Below are positions 1 to 10,366 of a DNA stretch of 64,000 nucleotides, one piece after another (the first letter of the stretch is position 1; every line of letters begins with the position of its first letter). The DNA comes from Pantoea endophytica (lineage in GTDB: Bacteria > Pseudomonadota > Gammaproteobacteria > Enterobacterales > Enterobacteriaceae), in assembly GCF_002858935.1 (NCBI RefSeq), contig NZ_PJRT01000028.1:118412-182411 (forward strand), written 5' to 3'. The translations under genes and the position numbers were made by a program. The notes beneath the pieces are model-generated. The model had not been told where the DNA came from. It worked only from the letters and a program-made list of their open reading frames with translations, and did no database searches.

Positions 1-1509
1 CACCAGCAAATGCTCGAAGGTGACCGGACGATACGGATTCTCAATGAAGTTGAACACGCGACGCACTTCATTGGTGATGCGCGCATCGGCGGTCAGCAAT
101 GAATAGTCAGTATAAATGCGCGCGGTTTTTTCGTTGAAGTTCCCGGTACCGATATGCGCATAACGCACCACTTCTTCGCCTTCACGGCGCGAAATCAGGA
201 ACAGCTTGGCGTGAATTTTCAGACCCGGCGCGGAGAAGATCACATGCACGCCCGCTTCGGTCAGGCGTTTCGCCCAGCGGATGTTGGCCTCTTCATCGAA
301 GCGCGCCTGCAGTTCCACCACCACCGTGACTTTCTTACCGTTATAGGCGGCGTGAATCATCGCATCCATGATGCGCGAGTTTTTCGCTACGCGGTAAATA
401 TTGATCTTAATCGCCAGCACGTTCGGGTCGAACGAGGCCTGACGCAGCAGCTCCAGCACATGCTCAAAGGTGTGATACGGATAGTAGAGCAGCACATCGC
501 GATTGCGGATGGCGTCGAAGCCGTTGCGGAAGCCGTCAAAGCCGATGTGGCGAATTTGCGGCAGCGGACGGTTTTCCAGATTGCTTTTACCAACGTTCGG
601 GAAGCCGATGAAATCTTTGAAGTTATGGTAGCGGCCGCCGGGCACAATCGAATCGTAGTTCGAAATCGACAGCTTATGGCGCAGCATTTCCACCATCGCA
701 TCCGGCATATCGCGCTGATAAACGAAACGGACCGGCTCGGCATTGAGACGCTGCTTCAGGCTCGACGACATCAGCTCCAGCAGGCTCGATTCCATCTCTG
801 TAACCAGATCGTATTCGGCGTCGCGCGTCATCTTCATCGAATAGGCGTTCAGCGTATCGTAATCGAAGAAGCCTTTGAAAATTTCATCGAGGCAATAGCG
901 CAGGATGTTATCCAGCAGAATCATTGGCTTGCGCCGGCGTGGCGACTCAGCCGGCAAGTTAATAAAGCGCGGCACTTTATCAGACGGGATCTCCAGCAGC
1001 GCATAACGAATATCGTCGCCGCGAATGATCTCCACCGCCAGATAGGTGTAATCGTCTTTCAGGAATTCGATCAGATCGGTGTCATGGTTAATCAGAATCG
1101 GCGTAACGTGCTGGCGTAATTGATGTTTGAAGTAGTAGCGCAGCCACTCTTGCTGATTCGGTGACAGTTGACGTTCGTTAATCAGGAAGATCTGATTACG
1201 CGCCATTTCCAGCAGCAGATCGTTGTAGAGCGCATCAAACTCCTGATCCGATTTCTGCACCCGCAGCTGAATTTTCTTTAACAGATGCCGCAAAGAGGTC
1301 GGTTTGCCTTGCTCTTCGCTGATCAGAATTCGCCGCTTGAGATCGGCAAAGCGCACTTTATAGAACTCTTCGAGGTTATTGGAGTAAATCCCGAGGAAGC
1401 GCATGCGTTCAATCAGCGGATTACTTTTATCCGAGGCTTCCTGTAACACACGTTCATTGAAGCTTAACCAGCTTAATTCTTTTTCTATATACAGCTTATC
1501 CTGACCCAT
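1..1509 (-). CDS. ppk: polyphosphate kinase (3' end beyond window)
   Basis: Polymerises the gamma-phosphate of ATP into polyphosphate at the inner membrane. Reading leftward from ATG at 1509, the frame is open for 503 codons to the window edge, so about 185 C-terminal residues are missing compared with the usual length near 690. The first residues ([20 protein letters not shown]) closely match E. coli Ppk. The phospholipase-D-like core with the catalytic histidine segment ([15 protein letters not shown]) lies near residue 440, and the last visible residues are TFEHLLV. In E. coli ppx follows ppk, which would be outside this window. The gene is divergent from pstC, with 182 bases between them. 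No odd features were seen in the visible part. Confidence 0.96.
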   Translation of the reverse strand, partial: MGQDKLYIEKELSWLSFNERVLQEASDKSNPLIERMRFLGIYSNNLEEFYKVRFADLKRRILISEEQGKPTSLRHLLKKIQLRVQKSDQEFDALYNDLLLEMARNQIFLINERQLSPNQQEWLRYYFKHQLRQHVTPILINHDTDLIEFLKDDYTYLAVEIIRGDDIRYALLEIPSDKVPRFINLPAESPRRRKPMILLDNILRYCLDEIFKGFFDYDTLNAYSMKMTRDAEYDLVTEMESSLLELMSSSLKQRLNAEPVRFVYQRDMPDAMVEMLRHKLSISNYDSIVPGGRYHNFKDFIGFPNVGKSNLENRPLPQIRHIGFDGFRNGFDAIRNRDVLLYYPYHTFEHVLELLRQASFDPNVLAIKINIYRVAKNSRIMDAMIHAAYNGKKVTVVVELQARFDEEANIRWAKRLTEAGVHVIFSAPGLKIHAKLFLISRREGEEVVRYAHIGTGNFNEKTARIYTDYSLLTADARITNEVRRVFNFIENPYRPVTFEHLLV

Positions 1510-1691
1510 TCTGACTCCGAGATGCTGATGCTGGACGGAATGTCCGGCGGAAAAGACGCAAAAATGCGTTACCGCTCAGTGTCCGTCACCATTATGGCGA
1601 GAGTATGGCAGGCTTGTCCAACGTCAAAGGTTGTCTTATCAATCAGCTACGGGCAACATAGCGACTTGTTTCCACCGGTAACCTGGCCTGC

Positions 1692-3785
1692 ATGAGCATA
1701 AATCGTATTCCCGTCCACTTTAGCGACCGTCGTCGACGCGCCACTGATAATTTAGTGCGCCGCGTCGTCACAGCTTGCGGCGTGGGAATTTTGCTGCTGA
1801 TGTTACTGCTGTTCTTCTGGTTGATCTGGGTGGTGTTGCCGCTGTTTAGCGCGCCGGGAATGCATGCCACCACCAATATTCAGCTGTGGGACAAAGCCCC
1901 AATGCTGGCGATGGGCAGCGACGGCCATTTAGGCTGGCGCATCAGCCGCAACGAAGCGCGCTTTATTCCGCTTGATGGTCAACCTGCCGCTCCCGCACTG
2001 GCGCTGAATGGCGAACCCGATGCGGCGATCGCAAGCTTTGATAACCGCAGCGTGCTGCTCAATATGCAGGGCGAACTGCTGTTAATGCAACCGGTTATCC
2101 GCAACGGCAGCGGCGAATGGGGCTTCCCGCTCGGCGATCGTCCACTGCGCTTACCGCAAGGCCCGGTCAGTAACATGGCGTTGACGTCGCTCAACGACCA
2201 TCAATGGTTGATCGCGGCGCAAACCGCAGCTGGCATCAGCTTGCTGACGCTGGAAAATCAGCAAAAGGTGAATCAGATCCTGTTGCCGCAGCAGCAGGCC
2301 GATCATCTGCTGCTGTCACCGGATGGCTCTTTGCTTTACGCCAGCAGCGGGCGTTTGCTGCGCGTGTGGCAAATCACATCTGATGGCGCACAGTTACGTG
2401 AAACGCAAACCCTCAATCTGCCGCCGCAAAGCCTGCATATGCTGGCCGGTGGGCGCACCTTGCTGATTCAGGATGCGCGAGGCGTACAGCAATGGTTCGC
2501 TATCGCCAGTGATCAAGGGCCGCGCTTACAACAGATTCACACCTTCAACGGTAGCCAGCAGGTGCGCGGAATAACGCCGGAGCCGCAGCGCCGCGTGTTT
2601 GCCACTTACGATGCGCAGGGCAAGGTTCAGCTGTTCGCCAGCAAGCAGCAGGGCGCGATTTTAACGCGTCAGCTGGCACCGGGCATTCAGGCACTGGCCT
2701 TCGCGCCGCACGGTGATGCCTTGATCATTGAACGCGCCGGGGAGTGGCAACAGTTTGCGCTGGATAACCCGTGGCCGGACTTCACCTGGCGCAACCTGTG
2801 GCAAAAAATCTGGTACGAAAACTATCCTCAGGCCGATTGGGTATGGCAATCCACCGCGGCGGGTGACAGCTATCAAGCCAAGTTCAGCCTGATGCCGCTG
2901 GTACTGGGCACGCTGAAAGCCGCCAGTCTGGCGCTGCTGTTTGCCACGCCGCTGGCGCTGGCCGCCGCGATGTATACCGCCTGGTTTATGTCGCCGGGTT
3001 TACGTCGCTGGGTGAAACCGGCGATCGAAATGATGGGCGCGCTGCCCAGCGTGGTAATTGGTTTAATCGCTGGCGTGTGGCTGGCGCCGCACATCAGCAC
3101 CGCGCTGGTTGGCGTGCTGCTGCTGCCGCCGGTGTTGGCCGTGACCTTATTATTGTGCGGCGTGCTGAGTCCGCGTTTGCCGGCCAGCTGGCGACGTCCC
3201 GGTTTTGAAGTGATTCTGCTGCTGCCGGTATTGTTAGTGGTGACGTTGCTGACGCTGTGGCTGCCAACGCTGTTCTGGCCGGAGATTGGCGAGCGTTTAG
3301 CCCATTACGAACAGCGCAACTTATTAGTTGCTGCGCTGGCGATGGGTTTTGCACTGGTGCCGCTGATTTTCACCCTATCGGAAGATGCGCTGTTCAGCGT
3401 GCCGGGCGCGCTCGGGCAGGGCTCGCTGGCGCTGGGCGCCACGCCGTGGCAAACCCTGACGCGTGTAGTGCTGCCGGGTGCCTCCGCGGGCATCTTCGCC
3501 GCCTTAATGATTGGCTTTGGCCGCGCCGTCGGCGAGACGATGATTGTGCTGATGGCCACTGGCAACACGCCGGTTAGCGAAGGCGGCTTATTTGCTGGCA
3601 TGCGTGCGCTCTCCGCCAACATTGCCATTGAGATGCCCGAAGCCGCAGCGGGCAGCGCGCATTATCGCATTCTGTTCCTCAGTGCGTTGTTGCTGTTGAT
3701 CTTCACCTTGGTGATCAACACCATCGCCGAGTTGATTCGTCAGCGCTTGCGCCAACGCTACAGCCAGCATGAGGGCCACGGATGA
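1692..3785 (+). CDS. pstC: phosphate ABC transporter permease PstC, long form
   Basis: Inner-membrane permease half of a high-affinity phosphate importer. At 697 residues it is more than twice the length of E. coli PstC. One membrane segment lies near residues 27-50, then a soluble region of about 320 residues, then the permease domain from about residue 395 to the end, with the binding-protein-dependent transport signature around the [15 protein letters not shown] and GRAVGETMIVLM segments. The soluble region holds repeats such as LLLSPDGSLLYASSGRLLRV and IQALAFAPHGDALII that resemble WD40 or beta-propeller blades; this is inferred by eye. The ATG at 1692 has only a weak ribosome-binding site. 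The stop overlaps the pstA start (ATGA), so the two are translationally coupled. No pstS or phoU is nearby. Confidence 0.9.
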   Translation: MSINRIPVHFSDRRRRATDNLVRRVVTACGVGILLLMLLLFFWLIWVVLPLFSAPGMHATTNIQLWDKAPMLAMGSDGHLGWRISRNEARFIPLDGQPAAPALALNGEPDAAIASFDNRSVLLNMQGELLLMQPVIRNGSGEWGFPLGDRPLRLPQGPVSNMALTSLNDHQWLIAAQTAAGISLLTLENQQKVNQILLPQQQADHLLLSPDGSLLYASSGRLLRVWQITSDGAQLRETQTLNLPPQSLHMLAGGRTLLIQDARGVQQWFAIASDQGPRLQQIHTFNGSQQVRGITPEPQRRVFATYDAQGKVQLFASKQQGAILTRQLAPGIQALAFAPHGDALIIERAGEWQQFALDNPWPDFTWRNLWQKIWYENYPQADWVWQSTAAGDSYQAKFSLMPLVLGTLKAASLALLFATPLALAAAMYTAWFMSPGLRRWVKPAIEMMGALPSVVIGLIAGVWLAPHISTALVGVLLLPPVLAVTLLLCGVLSPRLPASWRRPGFEVILLLPVLLVVTLLTLWLPTLFWPEIGERLAHYEQRNLLVAALAMGFALVPLIFTLSEDALFSVPGALGQGSLALGATPWQTLTRVVLPGASAGIFAALMIGFGRAVGETMIVLMATGNTPVSEGGLFAGMRALSANIAIEMPEAAAGSAHYRILFLSALLLLIFTLVINTIAELIRQRLRQRYSQHEGHG

Positions 3786-5380
3786 CGGCGATGAAACAAA
3801 ACGATCGCTGGCGCTGGCTCACCGCTGGCGCCGTCGCGGTTTGCCTGCTGGCGTTTACCTTGCTGATTGGTTTGCTCGGCTGGCAGGGCGTGCGTGCCTT
3901 CTGGCCGCAGCCGGTCGATCAATATCAGTTCCAGCCGCCGCAAGGCAGCCCGGTGATGGTGCTGGGTGAAACCTTGCAAAAGCAGCAGCAGGGCGAACAG
4001 TGGCGCTATGTGGTGAAAACCGGCAACCGTGATTTTGCCGCGCCGGATTTCCGCGTGCTCTACAGTCAGGGCGAGGCGAAAACCCGTCGTCCTGCTGATG
4101 TGTTGGTGCTGCAGCGCCGCAACGGCGGCAACGCCTATGGCTGGCTGGTGGAGCTGCGCCAGGATAACGAAGTCATGACCGCTCAAAGCCGCGATGCCTT
4201 GCTGCATCAGCGTTTGCAGCAGGTACATGAGCAGCTGCGCCAGGCGAGTAACATCCGCCGCATTGAGATGGCGCGCCTTAATGCACAGCTGGAAAGCCTG
4301 CAGCAGCAGGCCGATGAGCAGCAGCGTAACGGCCGCTTCAGCCTGGAGGTGCAGTCTGAGTTTGATGCCAATCGCACGGCGTTACAGCGCCGCTTTAACG
4401 CGCTGGCGCAGCAGTTAACCCATCTGCAGCACGAAAGTCAGCGCGATACGCTGGTGCTGCGCGATGTGAACGGCGTGGATCACACCATCCCATTGGCGCA
4501 GGTGGTGGATGCGTGGTACCCGAATGCCATGACTTTGACCAACAAAACGCTGCACTTTTTCGGTCAGATTTGGCAATTCGTCAGCGATTCACCGACTTCC
4601 GGTGGCGGCGAGAGCGGGGCGTTTCCGGCGATTTTTGGCACAGTGCTGATGGTGCTGTTGATGTCGATCATCGTCATGCCGCTCGGCGTCATCGCGGCGG
4701 TATGGCTGCACGAATACGCCGGACGCAATGCGTTGACGCGGCTGGTGCGCATCGCGGTGGTTAATCTTGCGGGCGTGCCGTCAATTGTCTACGGCGTGTT
4801 TGGCCTCGGTTTCTTTGTCTGGCTGATTGGCGGCACCCTCGACCAGCTGTTTTTCTCCAGCGCCTTACCCAATCCGACTTTTGGTACGCCGGGCTTGCTG
4901 TGGGCCGCGCTGACGCTGGCGCTGCTGACGCTGCCGGTGGTGATCGTTGCCACCGAAGAGGGATTGTCGCGCATTCCGGATAATCTGCGTCAGGGATCGC
5001 TGGCGCTGGGCGCAACGCAGGCGGAAACGCTGTGGCGCGTGGTGCTGCCGCTGGCGGTACCGGCCATGCTCACCGGCTTGATTCTGGCGGTGGCGCGTGC
5101 GGCCGGAGAAACCGCGCCGCTGATGCTGGTGGGCGTGGTGAAGATGGTTCCTGAGCTGCCGGTTGATGCGGTGTTCCCTTATCTGCACCTCGATCGCAAA
5201 TTCATGCACCTCGGTTTTCAGATCTACGATTTGGCGTTCCAGAGCCCCAACATCGATGCTGATCGACCGCTGGTTTACGCCACCGCTTTGCTGCTGGTGG
5301 TGATCATCCTGTCGCTCAATCTGCTGGCGATGGCGTTGCGCCATCGGCTGCGTGAGCGTTACCGGATTATGACGCACTAA
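3782..5380 (+). CDS. pstA: phosphate ABC transporter permease PstA, long form
   Basis: Partner permease of PstC. At 532 residues it is much longer than the roughly 296 of E. coli PstA. After an N-terminal membrane segment (about residues 13-36) comes a periplasmic region. Its stretch at about residues 130-215 is rich in Q, L, E and R in heptad-like order and looks like a coiled coil. The permease domain spans about residues 280-525 and carries the transport signature [20 protein letters not shown]. The ATG at 3782 overlaps the pstC stop; a second in-frame ATG lies at 3791. The paired extra domains in PstC and PstA suggest that they pack together outside the membrane, which is inference. This long PstC/PstA type is known in several gammaproteobacteria. 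Confidence 0.9.
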   Translation: MTAMKQNDRWRWLTAGAVAVCLLAFTLLIGLLGWQGVRAFWPQPVDQYQFQPPQGSPVMVLGETLQKQQQGEQWRYVVKTGNRDFAAPDFRVLYSQGEAKTRRPADVLVLQRRNGGNAYGWLVELRQDNEVMTAQSRDALLHQRLQQVHEQLRQASNIRRIEMARLNAQLESLQQQADEQQRNGRFSLEVQSEFDANRTALQRRFNALAQQLTHLQHESQRDTLVLRDVNGVDHTIPLAQVVDAWYPNAMTLTNKTLHFFGQIWQFVSDSPTSGGGESGAFPAIFGTVLMVLLMSIIVMPLGVIAAVWLHEYAGRNALTRLVRIAVVNLAGVPSIVYGVFGLGFFVWLIGGTLDQLFFSSALPNPTFGTPGLLWAALTLALLTLPVVIVATEEGLSRIPDNLRQGSLALGATQAETLWRVVLPLAVPAMLTGLILAVARAAGETAPLMLVGVVKMVPELPVDAVFPYLHLDRKFMHLGFQIYDLAFQSPNIDADRPLVYATALLLVVIILSLNLLAMALRHRLRERYRIMTH

Positions 5381-5391
5381 AAAGGTTTCTG

Positions 5392-6159
5392 ATGACGCCC
5401 GATTACGACATTGCCCTTAGCGTTAATCAGCTTTCGCTGTGGTATGGCGAACGCCAGGCGCTGAATAACATTGATCTGCAGATTCCGAAGAACCGCATCA
5501 CGGCGTTGATTGGTCCTTCCGGCTGTGGCAAATCGACGCTGCTGCGCTGTTTCAATCGCATGAATGATGTGATCGATCGCTGCCGCATTGAAGGCGAGAT
5601 TCTGCTCGGTGATTACGCGGTGATGCAGGCGAATCAGGATCTTCCCGCGCTGCGTCGCCGCATTGGCATGGTGTTCCAGCGGCCGAATCCGTTTCCTAAA
5701 TCGATCTATGAAAACGTGGTTTACGGCCTGCGCTTGCAGGGCGTGCGCGATCGTCGCGTGCTGAATGAAGCCTGTGAGCGTGCGCTGCGCGCGGCGGCGT
5801 TGTGGGGCGAAGTGAAAGATCAGCTGGGGCAGAACGCGTTAACGCTCTCTAACGGCCAGCAGCAGCGTTTGGTGATTGCGCGCGCCATTGCCATCGAGCC
5901 GGAAGTGTTACTGCTGGATGAGCCCACTTCGGCACTTGATCCGATCTCAACGCTGGTGATCGAGGAGTTGATGACCACGCTGAAGCAGCATTTCACACTG
6001 GTGCTGGTGACGCACAATATGCAGCAGGCGGCACGCGTGTCGGATTACACCGCGTTTATGCACAACGGTCAGTTGGTAGAGTTTGACGAAACCGACAGAA
6101 TCTTCACCTCACCGAAAGCGCGGCGAACCGAAGATTATATTACGGGAAGATTTGGTTAA
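5392..6159 (+). CDS. pstB: phosphate ABC transporter ATPase PstB
   Basis: Cytoplasmic ATPase that powers phosphate import through PstCA. All nucleotide-binding motifs are visible in 255 residues: Walker [10 protein letters not shown] (residues 41-49), Q-loop with the PstB-typical [15 protein letters not shown], signature, Walker [14 protein letters not shown] and switch histidine VTHNM. The C-terminus EDYITGRFG is characteristic of PstB. The signature reads LSNGQQQRL, where most ABC proteins have LSGGQ. It starts 11 bases after pstA and ends the operon; a palindromic repeat follows, and the convergent purN lies beyond it. Confidence 0.95.
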   Translation: MTPDYDIALSVNQLSLWYGERQALNNIDLQIPKNRITALIGPSGCGKSTLLRCFNRMNDVIDRCRIEGEILLGDYAVMQANQDLPALRRRIGMVFQRPNPFPKSIYENVVYGLRLQGVRDRRVLNEACERALRAAALWGEVKDQLGQNALTLSNGQQQRLVIARAIAIEPEVLLLDEPTSALDPISTLVIEELMTTLKQHFTLVLVTHNMQQAARVSDYTAFMHNGQLVEFDETDRIFTSPKARRTEDYITGRFG

Positions 6160-6174
6160 AAAAGTCTGCGATTT

Positions 6175-6251
6175 GTAGCGGCGCAATTTATTGCGCAATG
6201 CCCGGATGGGCACGATGTTGCCATCGAAATGCGCGATAAATCGCGCCGCTT
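6175..6251. repeat. dispersed palindromic repeat, long form (copy 1)
   Basis: The left arm GTAGCGGCGCAATTTATTGC and the right arm GCGCGATAAATCGCGCCGCT are inverted copies of one unit, with about 30 unrelated bases between them. The same unit recurs at six other intergenic places in this window. It lies between the convergent genes pstB and purN and could fold in transcripts from either side. Confidence 0.8.
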
Positions 6252-6268
6252 CGGAATATGCATAACAT

Positions 6269-6907
6269 TCAATCGTGAGCATAGCCTTGCGTCGGTAATA
6301 ACTGACCATCCAGCCATGCTTTACCTTCACGCATCTGCAAACGCCCATCAACAAACCAGCTGATCACCAGCGGATAGATCGCGTGTTCCTGATTCTGCAC
6401 GCGCGCGCTGATCTCGTCTTCGCTATCGCCAGCAAACACCGGCACACGCGCTTGCAAAATAATGGGTCCGCCATCCAGCTCGTCAGTGACAAAATGCACT
6501 GAGGTGCCATGCTCCTCATCGCCGTTTTCCAGCGCCTGACGATGTGTGTGTAAGCCTGGATATTTCGGTAACAGCGACGGATGAATATTCACCAGACGAT
6601 CGTGATAGTGCGCGACAAAAGCGCTGCTGAGGATGCGCATATAACCGGCCAGCACCACCAGATCCGGCGCGTAAGCATCAATCTCCTGCATCAGCTGGCG
6701 ATCAAAGGCTTCGCGGTCGGCAAAATCACTGGCGGCTAACGCATGTGACGGGACATTGGCTTCCCGCGCGCGCGTTAAACCAAACGCGCTGGCTTTATTA
6801 CTGAAAACGGCAGCGACGCTGCCGTTTATACGCCCGCTTGCGCAGGCGTCGAGGATGGACTGAAGATTGCTTCCGTTGCCGGAGATCAGTACAACCAGTT
6901 TTTTCAT
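6269..6907 (-). CDS. purN: phosphoribosylglycinamide formyltransferase 1
   Basis: Third step of purine synthesis: transfers a formyl group from 10-formyltetrahydrofolate to GAR. The protein is 212 residues, the usual PurN length. The N-terminal phosphate-binding loop [13 protein letters not shown], the catalytic [20 protein letters not shown] segment (Asn and His), and the Asp in [12 protein letters not shown] are all present. The ATG at 6907 overlaps the purM stop by ATGA, so purMN is one coupled operon as in E. coli. It is presumably controlled by the PurR box upstream of purM. Confidence 0.97.
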   Translation of the reverse strand: MKKLVVLISGNGSNLQSILDACASGRINGSVAAVFSNKASAFGLTRAREANVPSHALAASDFADREAFDRQLMQEIDAYAPDLVVLAGYMRILSSAFVAHYHDRLVNIHPSLLPKYPGLHTHRQALENGDEEHGTSVHFVTDELDGGPIILQARVPVFAGDSEDEISARVQNQEHAIYPLVISWFVDGRLQMREGKAWLDGQLLPTQGYAHD

Positions 6908-7944
6908 GGATTGATAACCACACGCTCTTCTGAATCAGACGCTTTAATCACACCGATTTTCCACGCTTTTTCGCCCGCGTCGGTCATCAGCTGTACCGCT
7001 TTATCGGCTTCTGCCGGGCTCAGCGCAATCACCATGCCCACGCCGCAGTTAAAGGTGCGGTACATTTCGTGACGGCTAACGTTGCCTGCCTGCTGCAACC
7101 AGCTGAACACTGACGGCCACTGCCAGCTGCTCTCTTCCAGCACCGCCTGGGTGTTATCTGGCAACACGCGCGGGATGTTTTCCCAGAAGCCGCCGCCGGT
7201 CAGATGCGAAATCGCATGCACATCAACCTGTTCGATCAGGCTAAGGATGTTTTTCACATAGATGCGGGTTGGCGCCAGCAGGTGATCGGCCAGTGATTTG
7301 CCATCCAGCTGTTTGGTCGCCGGATCGGTCTGGCTGACTTCAAGAATCTTGCGTACCAGTGAATAACCGTTCGAGTGTGGGCCGCTGGAGCCCAGCGCGA
7401 TCAGCACGTCGCCGTCCTGCACTTTCGAACCGTCAATGATTTCTGATTTTTCCACCACGCCGACGCAGAAACCCGCCACGTCGTAATCTTCGCCGTGGTA
7501 CATGCCTGGCATTTCAGCGGTTTCACCGCCGACCAGCGCACAACCCGACTGCAAGCAACCTTCGGCGATGCCGGTGATTACCGATGCAGCGGTATCCACA
7601 TCCAGCTTGCCGGTCGCGTAATAATCGAGGAAGAACAGCGGCTCAGCACCCTGAACAATCAGGTCGTTAACACACATTGCGACCAGATCGATGCCGATGC
7701 TGTCGTGGCGTTTGAGATCCATCGCCAGACGCAGCTTGGTGCCGACGCCATCGGTTCCGGAGACCAGCACAGGCTCGCGGTACTTCTGCGGCAGCGCACA
7801 GAGCGCGCCGAATCCGCCCAATCCACCCATGACTTCCGGGCGGCGGGTTTTTTTCACTACGCCTTTAATACGGTCAACCAGATCGTTACCAGCATCGATA
7901 TCAACACCGGCGTCTTTGTAGCTGAGAGAGGTTTTGTCGGTCAC
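6904..7944 (-). CDS. purM: phosphoribosylformylglycinamidine cyclo-ligase (AIR synthetase)
   Basis: Converts FGAM and ATP into AIR in purine synthesis. I chose the GTG at 7944: it gives the expected N-terminus (M)[19 protein letters not shown], has GGGGA seven bases upstream, and yields 346 residues, as in E. coli. An ATG-initiated extension to 8013 would run into the PurR operator and has no family counterpart. Family landmarks include the glycine-rich [21 protein letters not shown] and [20 protein letters not shown]. It is followed by purN and divergent from upp. Confidence 0.96.
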   Translation of the reverse strand: MTDKTSLSYKDAGVDIDAGNDLVDRIKGVVKKTRRPEVMGGLGGFGALCALPQKYREPVLVSGTDGVGTKLRLAMDLKRHDSIGIDLVAMCVNDLIVQGAEPLFFLDYYATGKLDVDTAASVITGIAEGCLQSGCALVGGETAEMPGMYHGEDYDVAGFCVGVVEKSEIIDGSKVQDGDVLIALGSSGPHSNGYSLVRKILEVSQTDPATKQLDGKSLADHLLAPTRIYVKNILSLIEQVDVHAISHLTGGGFWENIPRVLPDNTQAVLEESSWQWPSVFSWLQQAGNVSRHEMYRTFNCGVGMVIALSPAEADKAVQLMTDAGEKAWKIGVIKASDSEERVVINP

Positions 7945-8007
7945 TGCGGAATCCCCACGCGAGTTGCGGTTGGTGGCAAAAATTAAGCGCGGCAATTCTA
8001 ACAGCGC

Positions 8008-8023
8008 AGGCAAACGTTTGCGA
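8008..8023. promoter_or_regulatory. PurR operator of purMN
   Basis: AGGCAAACGTTTGCGA matches the PurR consensus ANGCAANCGNTTNCNT at 11 of its 12 defined positions and is nearly palindromic around the central CG. It lies 64-79 bases upstream of the purM GTG, where the purMN promoter is expected. PurR with guanine or hypoxanthine would repress there. Confidence 0.85.
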
Positions 8024-8124
8024 GTCCCATCTCATGCTGCCTTTGCATCGCCTCAGATTTTCGCCAATCCTTAGAGTAAGCAGGCTATTGACCGATGACA
8101 TGTGGCGCAGCGGCGAAAAGGCGG

Positions 8125-8130
8125 TATAAT
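8125..8130 (+). promoter_or_regulatory. -10 box of upp
   Basis: A consensus TATAAT lies 44 bases before the upp start codon. No good -35 hexamer is visible at 16-18 bases spacing (the region reads TGTGGCG), so the promoter assignment rests on the -10 box and its position. Confidence 0.5.
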
Positions 8131-8173
8131 CCGGCGATTTTTTTTAGCTCAACTCAATTCCGGGAGAACAATC

Positions 8174-8800
8174 ATGAAGATCGTGGAAGTCAAACACCCG
8201 CTGGTCAAACATAAACTGGGCCTGATGCGTGAGCATGATATCAGCACCAAGCGTTTCCGCGAGCTGGCCTCGGAAGTGGGCAGCTTGCTGACCTATGAAG
8301 CCACCGCCGATCTGGAAACCGAGCGCGTCACCATCGAAGGCTGGAATGGTCCGGTTGAAATCGACCAGATCAAAGGTAAAAAAATCACTGTGGTTCCGAT
8401 TCTGCGTGCTGGCCTCGGCATGATGGAAGGCGTGCTCGAGCACGTTCCAAGCGCGCGTATCAGCGTGGTTGGCGTGTATCGTGATGAAGAGACGCTGGAG
8501 CCGGTTCCTTATTTCCAGAAGCTGGTTTCGAACATTGAAGAGCGCCTGGCGCTGGTGGTCGACCCAATGCTGGCAACCGGCGGTTCGATGATCGCCACCA
8601 TCGATCTGCTGAAGAAAGCCGGTTGTACCAGCATCAAAGTGCTGGTGCTGGTGGCCGCACCTGAAGGTATTGCTGCGCTGGAGAAAGCGCATCCGGATGT
8701 GGAGCTTTACACTGCATCTATCGATCAGGGATTGAACGAGAAGGGATACATCATTCCTGGACTCGGCGATGCCGGGGACAAGATTTTCGGAACCAAATAA
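8174..8800 (+). CDS. upp: uracil phosphoribosyltransferase
   Basis: Pyrimidine salvage: uracil plus PRPP gives UMP. The protein is 208 residues and near-identical to E. coli Upp from [20 protein letters not shown] onward. The PRPP-binding loop is [17 protein letters not shown] (about residues 128-144), and the uracil pocket lies near the C-terminal [13 protein letters not shown]. The ATG at 8174 is preceded by GGGAGAA; a longer frame back to 8102 has no support. In E. coli upp and uraA form an operon. Here a terminator and an ERIC element sit between them. Confidence 0.97.
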   Translation: MKIVEVKHPLVKHKLGLMREHDISTKRFRELASEVGSLLTYEATADLETERVTIEGWNGPVEIDQIKGKKITVVPILRAGLGMMEGVLEHVPSARISVVGVYRDEETLEPVPYFQKLVSNIEERLALVVDPMLATGGSMIATIDLLKKAGCTSIKVLVLVAAPEGIAALEKAHPDVELYTASIDQGLNEKGYIIPGLGDAGDKIFGTK

Positions 8801-8806
8801 AGAAAC

Positions 8807-8834
8807 CAGCCGGCCAGAGAGTCGGCTTTTTTTT
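8807..8834 (+). terminator. intrinsic terminator after upp
   Basis: The hairpin AGCCG...CGGCT (inner pairs imperfect) is followed directly by a run of eight or more T. It starts a few bases after the upp stop and would limit read-through into uraA. Confidence 0.75.
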
Positions 8835-8852
8835 GGCAAAAACACAACATTG

Positions 8853-8979
8853 TCATCCTCGAGTTATTCGAGCCAGGGCAAGGCGGCAAACGAGTTCATC
8901 CCGATGAGCTTACTTAAGTAAGTGATTCGGGTGAACGAGAGCAGCCAACGCAGCCATGGCTCGAAGAACGAAGAGGATA
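8853..8979. repeat. ERIC element between upp and uraA
   Basis: About 127 bases with imperfect terminal inverted repeats (GTCATCCTCGAG... and ...GAACGAAGAGGATAG). The core GAGCTTACTTAAGTAAGTGA is followed by GGGTGAACGAGAGCAGCCAA. Length, core and ends fit the enterobacterial repetitive intergenic consensus, a non-autonomous element. It ends 11 bases before the uraA start, so it forms most of the uraA leader. Confidence 0.9.
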
Positions 8980-8989
8980 GGGGAAAATA

Positions 8990-10273
8990 ATGACTCGTCG
9001 TGCAATCGGCGTCAGCGAACGCCCACCGCTGTTACAAACCATTCCACTCAGCCTACAGCATCTGTTCGCCATGTTCGGCGCAACCGTGCTGGTGCCGATT
9101 CTGTTCCACATCAACCCGGCCACGGTGTTGCTGTTTAATGGCGTCGGAACGCTGCTCTATCTGTTTATTTGTAAAGGCAAAATCCCGGCTTATCTCGGAT
9201 CGAGCTTTGCCTTTATTTCGCCGGTGCTGCTGCTGTTGCCGCTGGGTTATGAAGTGGCGCTGGGCGGTTTTATTCTCTGCGGTTTGCTGTTTTGTATTGT
9301 GGCGCTGATCGTCAAGAAAGCCGGTACCGGCTGGCTTGATGTGATGTTCCCACCGGCAGCGATGGGCGCGATTGTCGCGGTTATCGGTCTGGAACTGGCG
9401 GGCGTGGCGGCGAATATGGCCGGCCTTCTGCCTGCTGACGGCACATCGCCAGACAGCAAAACCGTGATCATCTCGATGGTGACGCTGGCGGTGACCGTGT
9501 TTGGTTCGGTGCTGTTCCGTGGTTTCCTCGCCATCATCCCGATTTTAGTCGGCGTGTTGGTCGGCTATGCGCTCTCTTACGCGATGGGCATTGTGGACTG
9601 GACCGCGGTGGAAAATGCGCCGTGGTTTGCGCTGCCAACCTTCTACACGCCGCGTTTTGAATGGGTGGCGATGCTGACTATTCTGCCAGCCGCGCTGGTG
9701 GTGATTGCCGAGCACGTGGGTCACTTGGTGGTCACCGCGAATATCGTGAAGAAAGATCTGATCCGCGATCCGGGTCTGCACCGCTCGATGTTCGCTAACG
9801 GTTTATCCACCATGATCTCCGGTTTCTTCGGCTCCACGCCGAACACCACTTACGGCGAGAACATCGGTGTAATGGCGATTACCCGCGTGTACAGCACCTG
9901 GGTAATTGGCGGCGCGGCGATCTTTGCCATTCTGCTTTCGTGCGTCGGCAAGCTGGCGGCGGCGATTCAGGCGGTTCCTGTGCCGGTGATGGGCGGCGTA
10001 TCGCTGCTGCTGTACGGCGTAATTGGCGCGTCCGGTATTCGTGTGCTGATCGAGTCGAAAGTGGATTACAACAAAGCGCAGAACCTGATCCTGACCTCGG
10101 TGATCCTGATCATCGGCGTGAGCGGTGCCAAAGTGCATATCGGCGCGGCCGAGCTGAAAGGTATGGCGCTGGCGACTATTGTTGGCGTCAGCCTGGCGCT
10201 GATCTTCCGTTTAATCAGCGTGTTGCGCCCGGAAGAGGTGGTGCTGGACGCTGAAGAGAAGCGCGAAAGTTAA
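8990..10273 (+). CDS. uraA: uracil:proton symporter
   Basis: Inner-membrane importer of uracil of the NCS2 (NAT) family, 427 residues, near-identical to E. coli UraA over its length. The N-terminus MTRRAIGVSERPPLL leads into many hydrophobic segments consistent with 14 membrane spans. The conserved glutamates expected to bind uracil and couple protons lie in VVIAEHVGHL (near residue 243) and NTTYGENIGV (near residue 290). The ATG at 8990 is preceded by GGGGA, just outside the ERIC element. It supplies substrate to Upp. Confidence 0.97.
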   Translation: MTRRAIGVSERPPLLQTIPLSLQHLFAMFGATVLVPILFHINPATVLLFNGVGTLLYLFICKGKIPAYLGSSFAFISPVLLLLPLGYEVALGGFILCGLLFCIVALIVKKAGTGWLDVMFPPAAMGAIVAVIGLELAGVAANMAGLLPADGTSPDSKTVIISMVTLAVTVFGSVLFRGFLAIIPILVGVLVGYALSYAMGIVDWTAVENAPWFALPTFYTPRFEWVAMLTILPAALVVIAEHVGHLVVTANIVKKDLIRDPGLHRSMFANGLSTMISGFFGSTPNTTYGENIGVMAITRVYSTWVIGGAAIFAILLSCVGKLAAAIQAVPVPVMGGVSLLLYGVIGASGIRVLIESKVDYNKAQNLILTSVILIIGVSGAKVHIGAAELKGMALATIVGVSLALIFRLISVLRPEEVVLDAEEKRES

Positions 10274-10280
10274 GGCTGCA

Positions 10281-10303
10281 AGCCGGGCAGGGAAGCCCGG
10301 TTC
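10281..10303 (+). terminator. hairpin after uraA
   Basis: CCGGGC (10283-10288) and GCCCGG (10295-10300) form a perfect six-pair stem eight bases after the uraA stop. Only two T follow, so it may be a weak terminator or an RNA-stabilising hairpin. Confidence 0.45.
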
Positions 10304-10366
10304 ATCTCCGGCAAAGATCGTGATAAACTTGCGCGGTTTTCTGCCCGCTCATCCGTTGAGGTACTT

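Noticed and set aside
154..1119. A 321-codon plus-strand open frame at the left edge
   Set aside because: It is antisense to ppk, whose protein is strongly conserved, and has no similarity of its own.
1575..1640. Possible Pho box between ppk and pstC (CCGTCAC at 1583; ACGTCAA then TTGTCTT with period 10)
   Set aside because: Half-sites are degenerate and not at the required 11-base spacing, unlike the clear box at 14786, so control by PhoB is not claimed from sequence.
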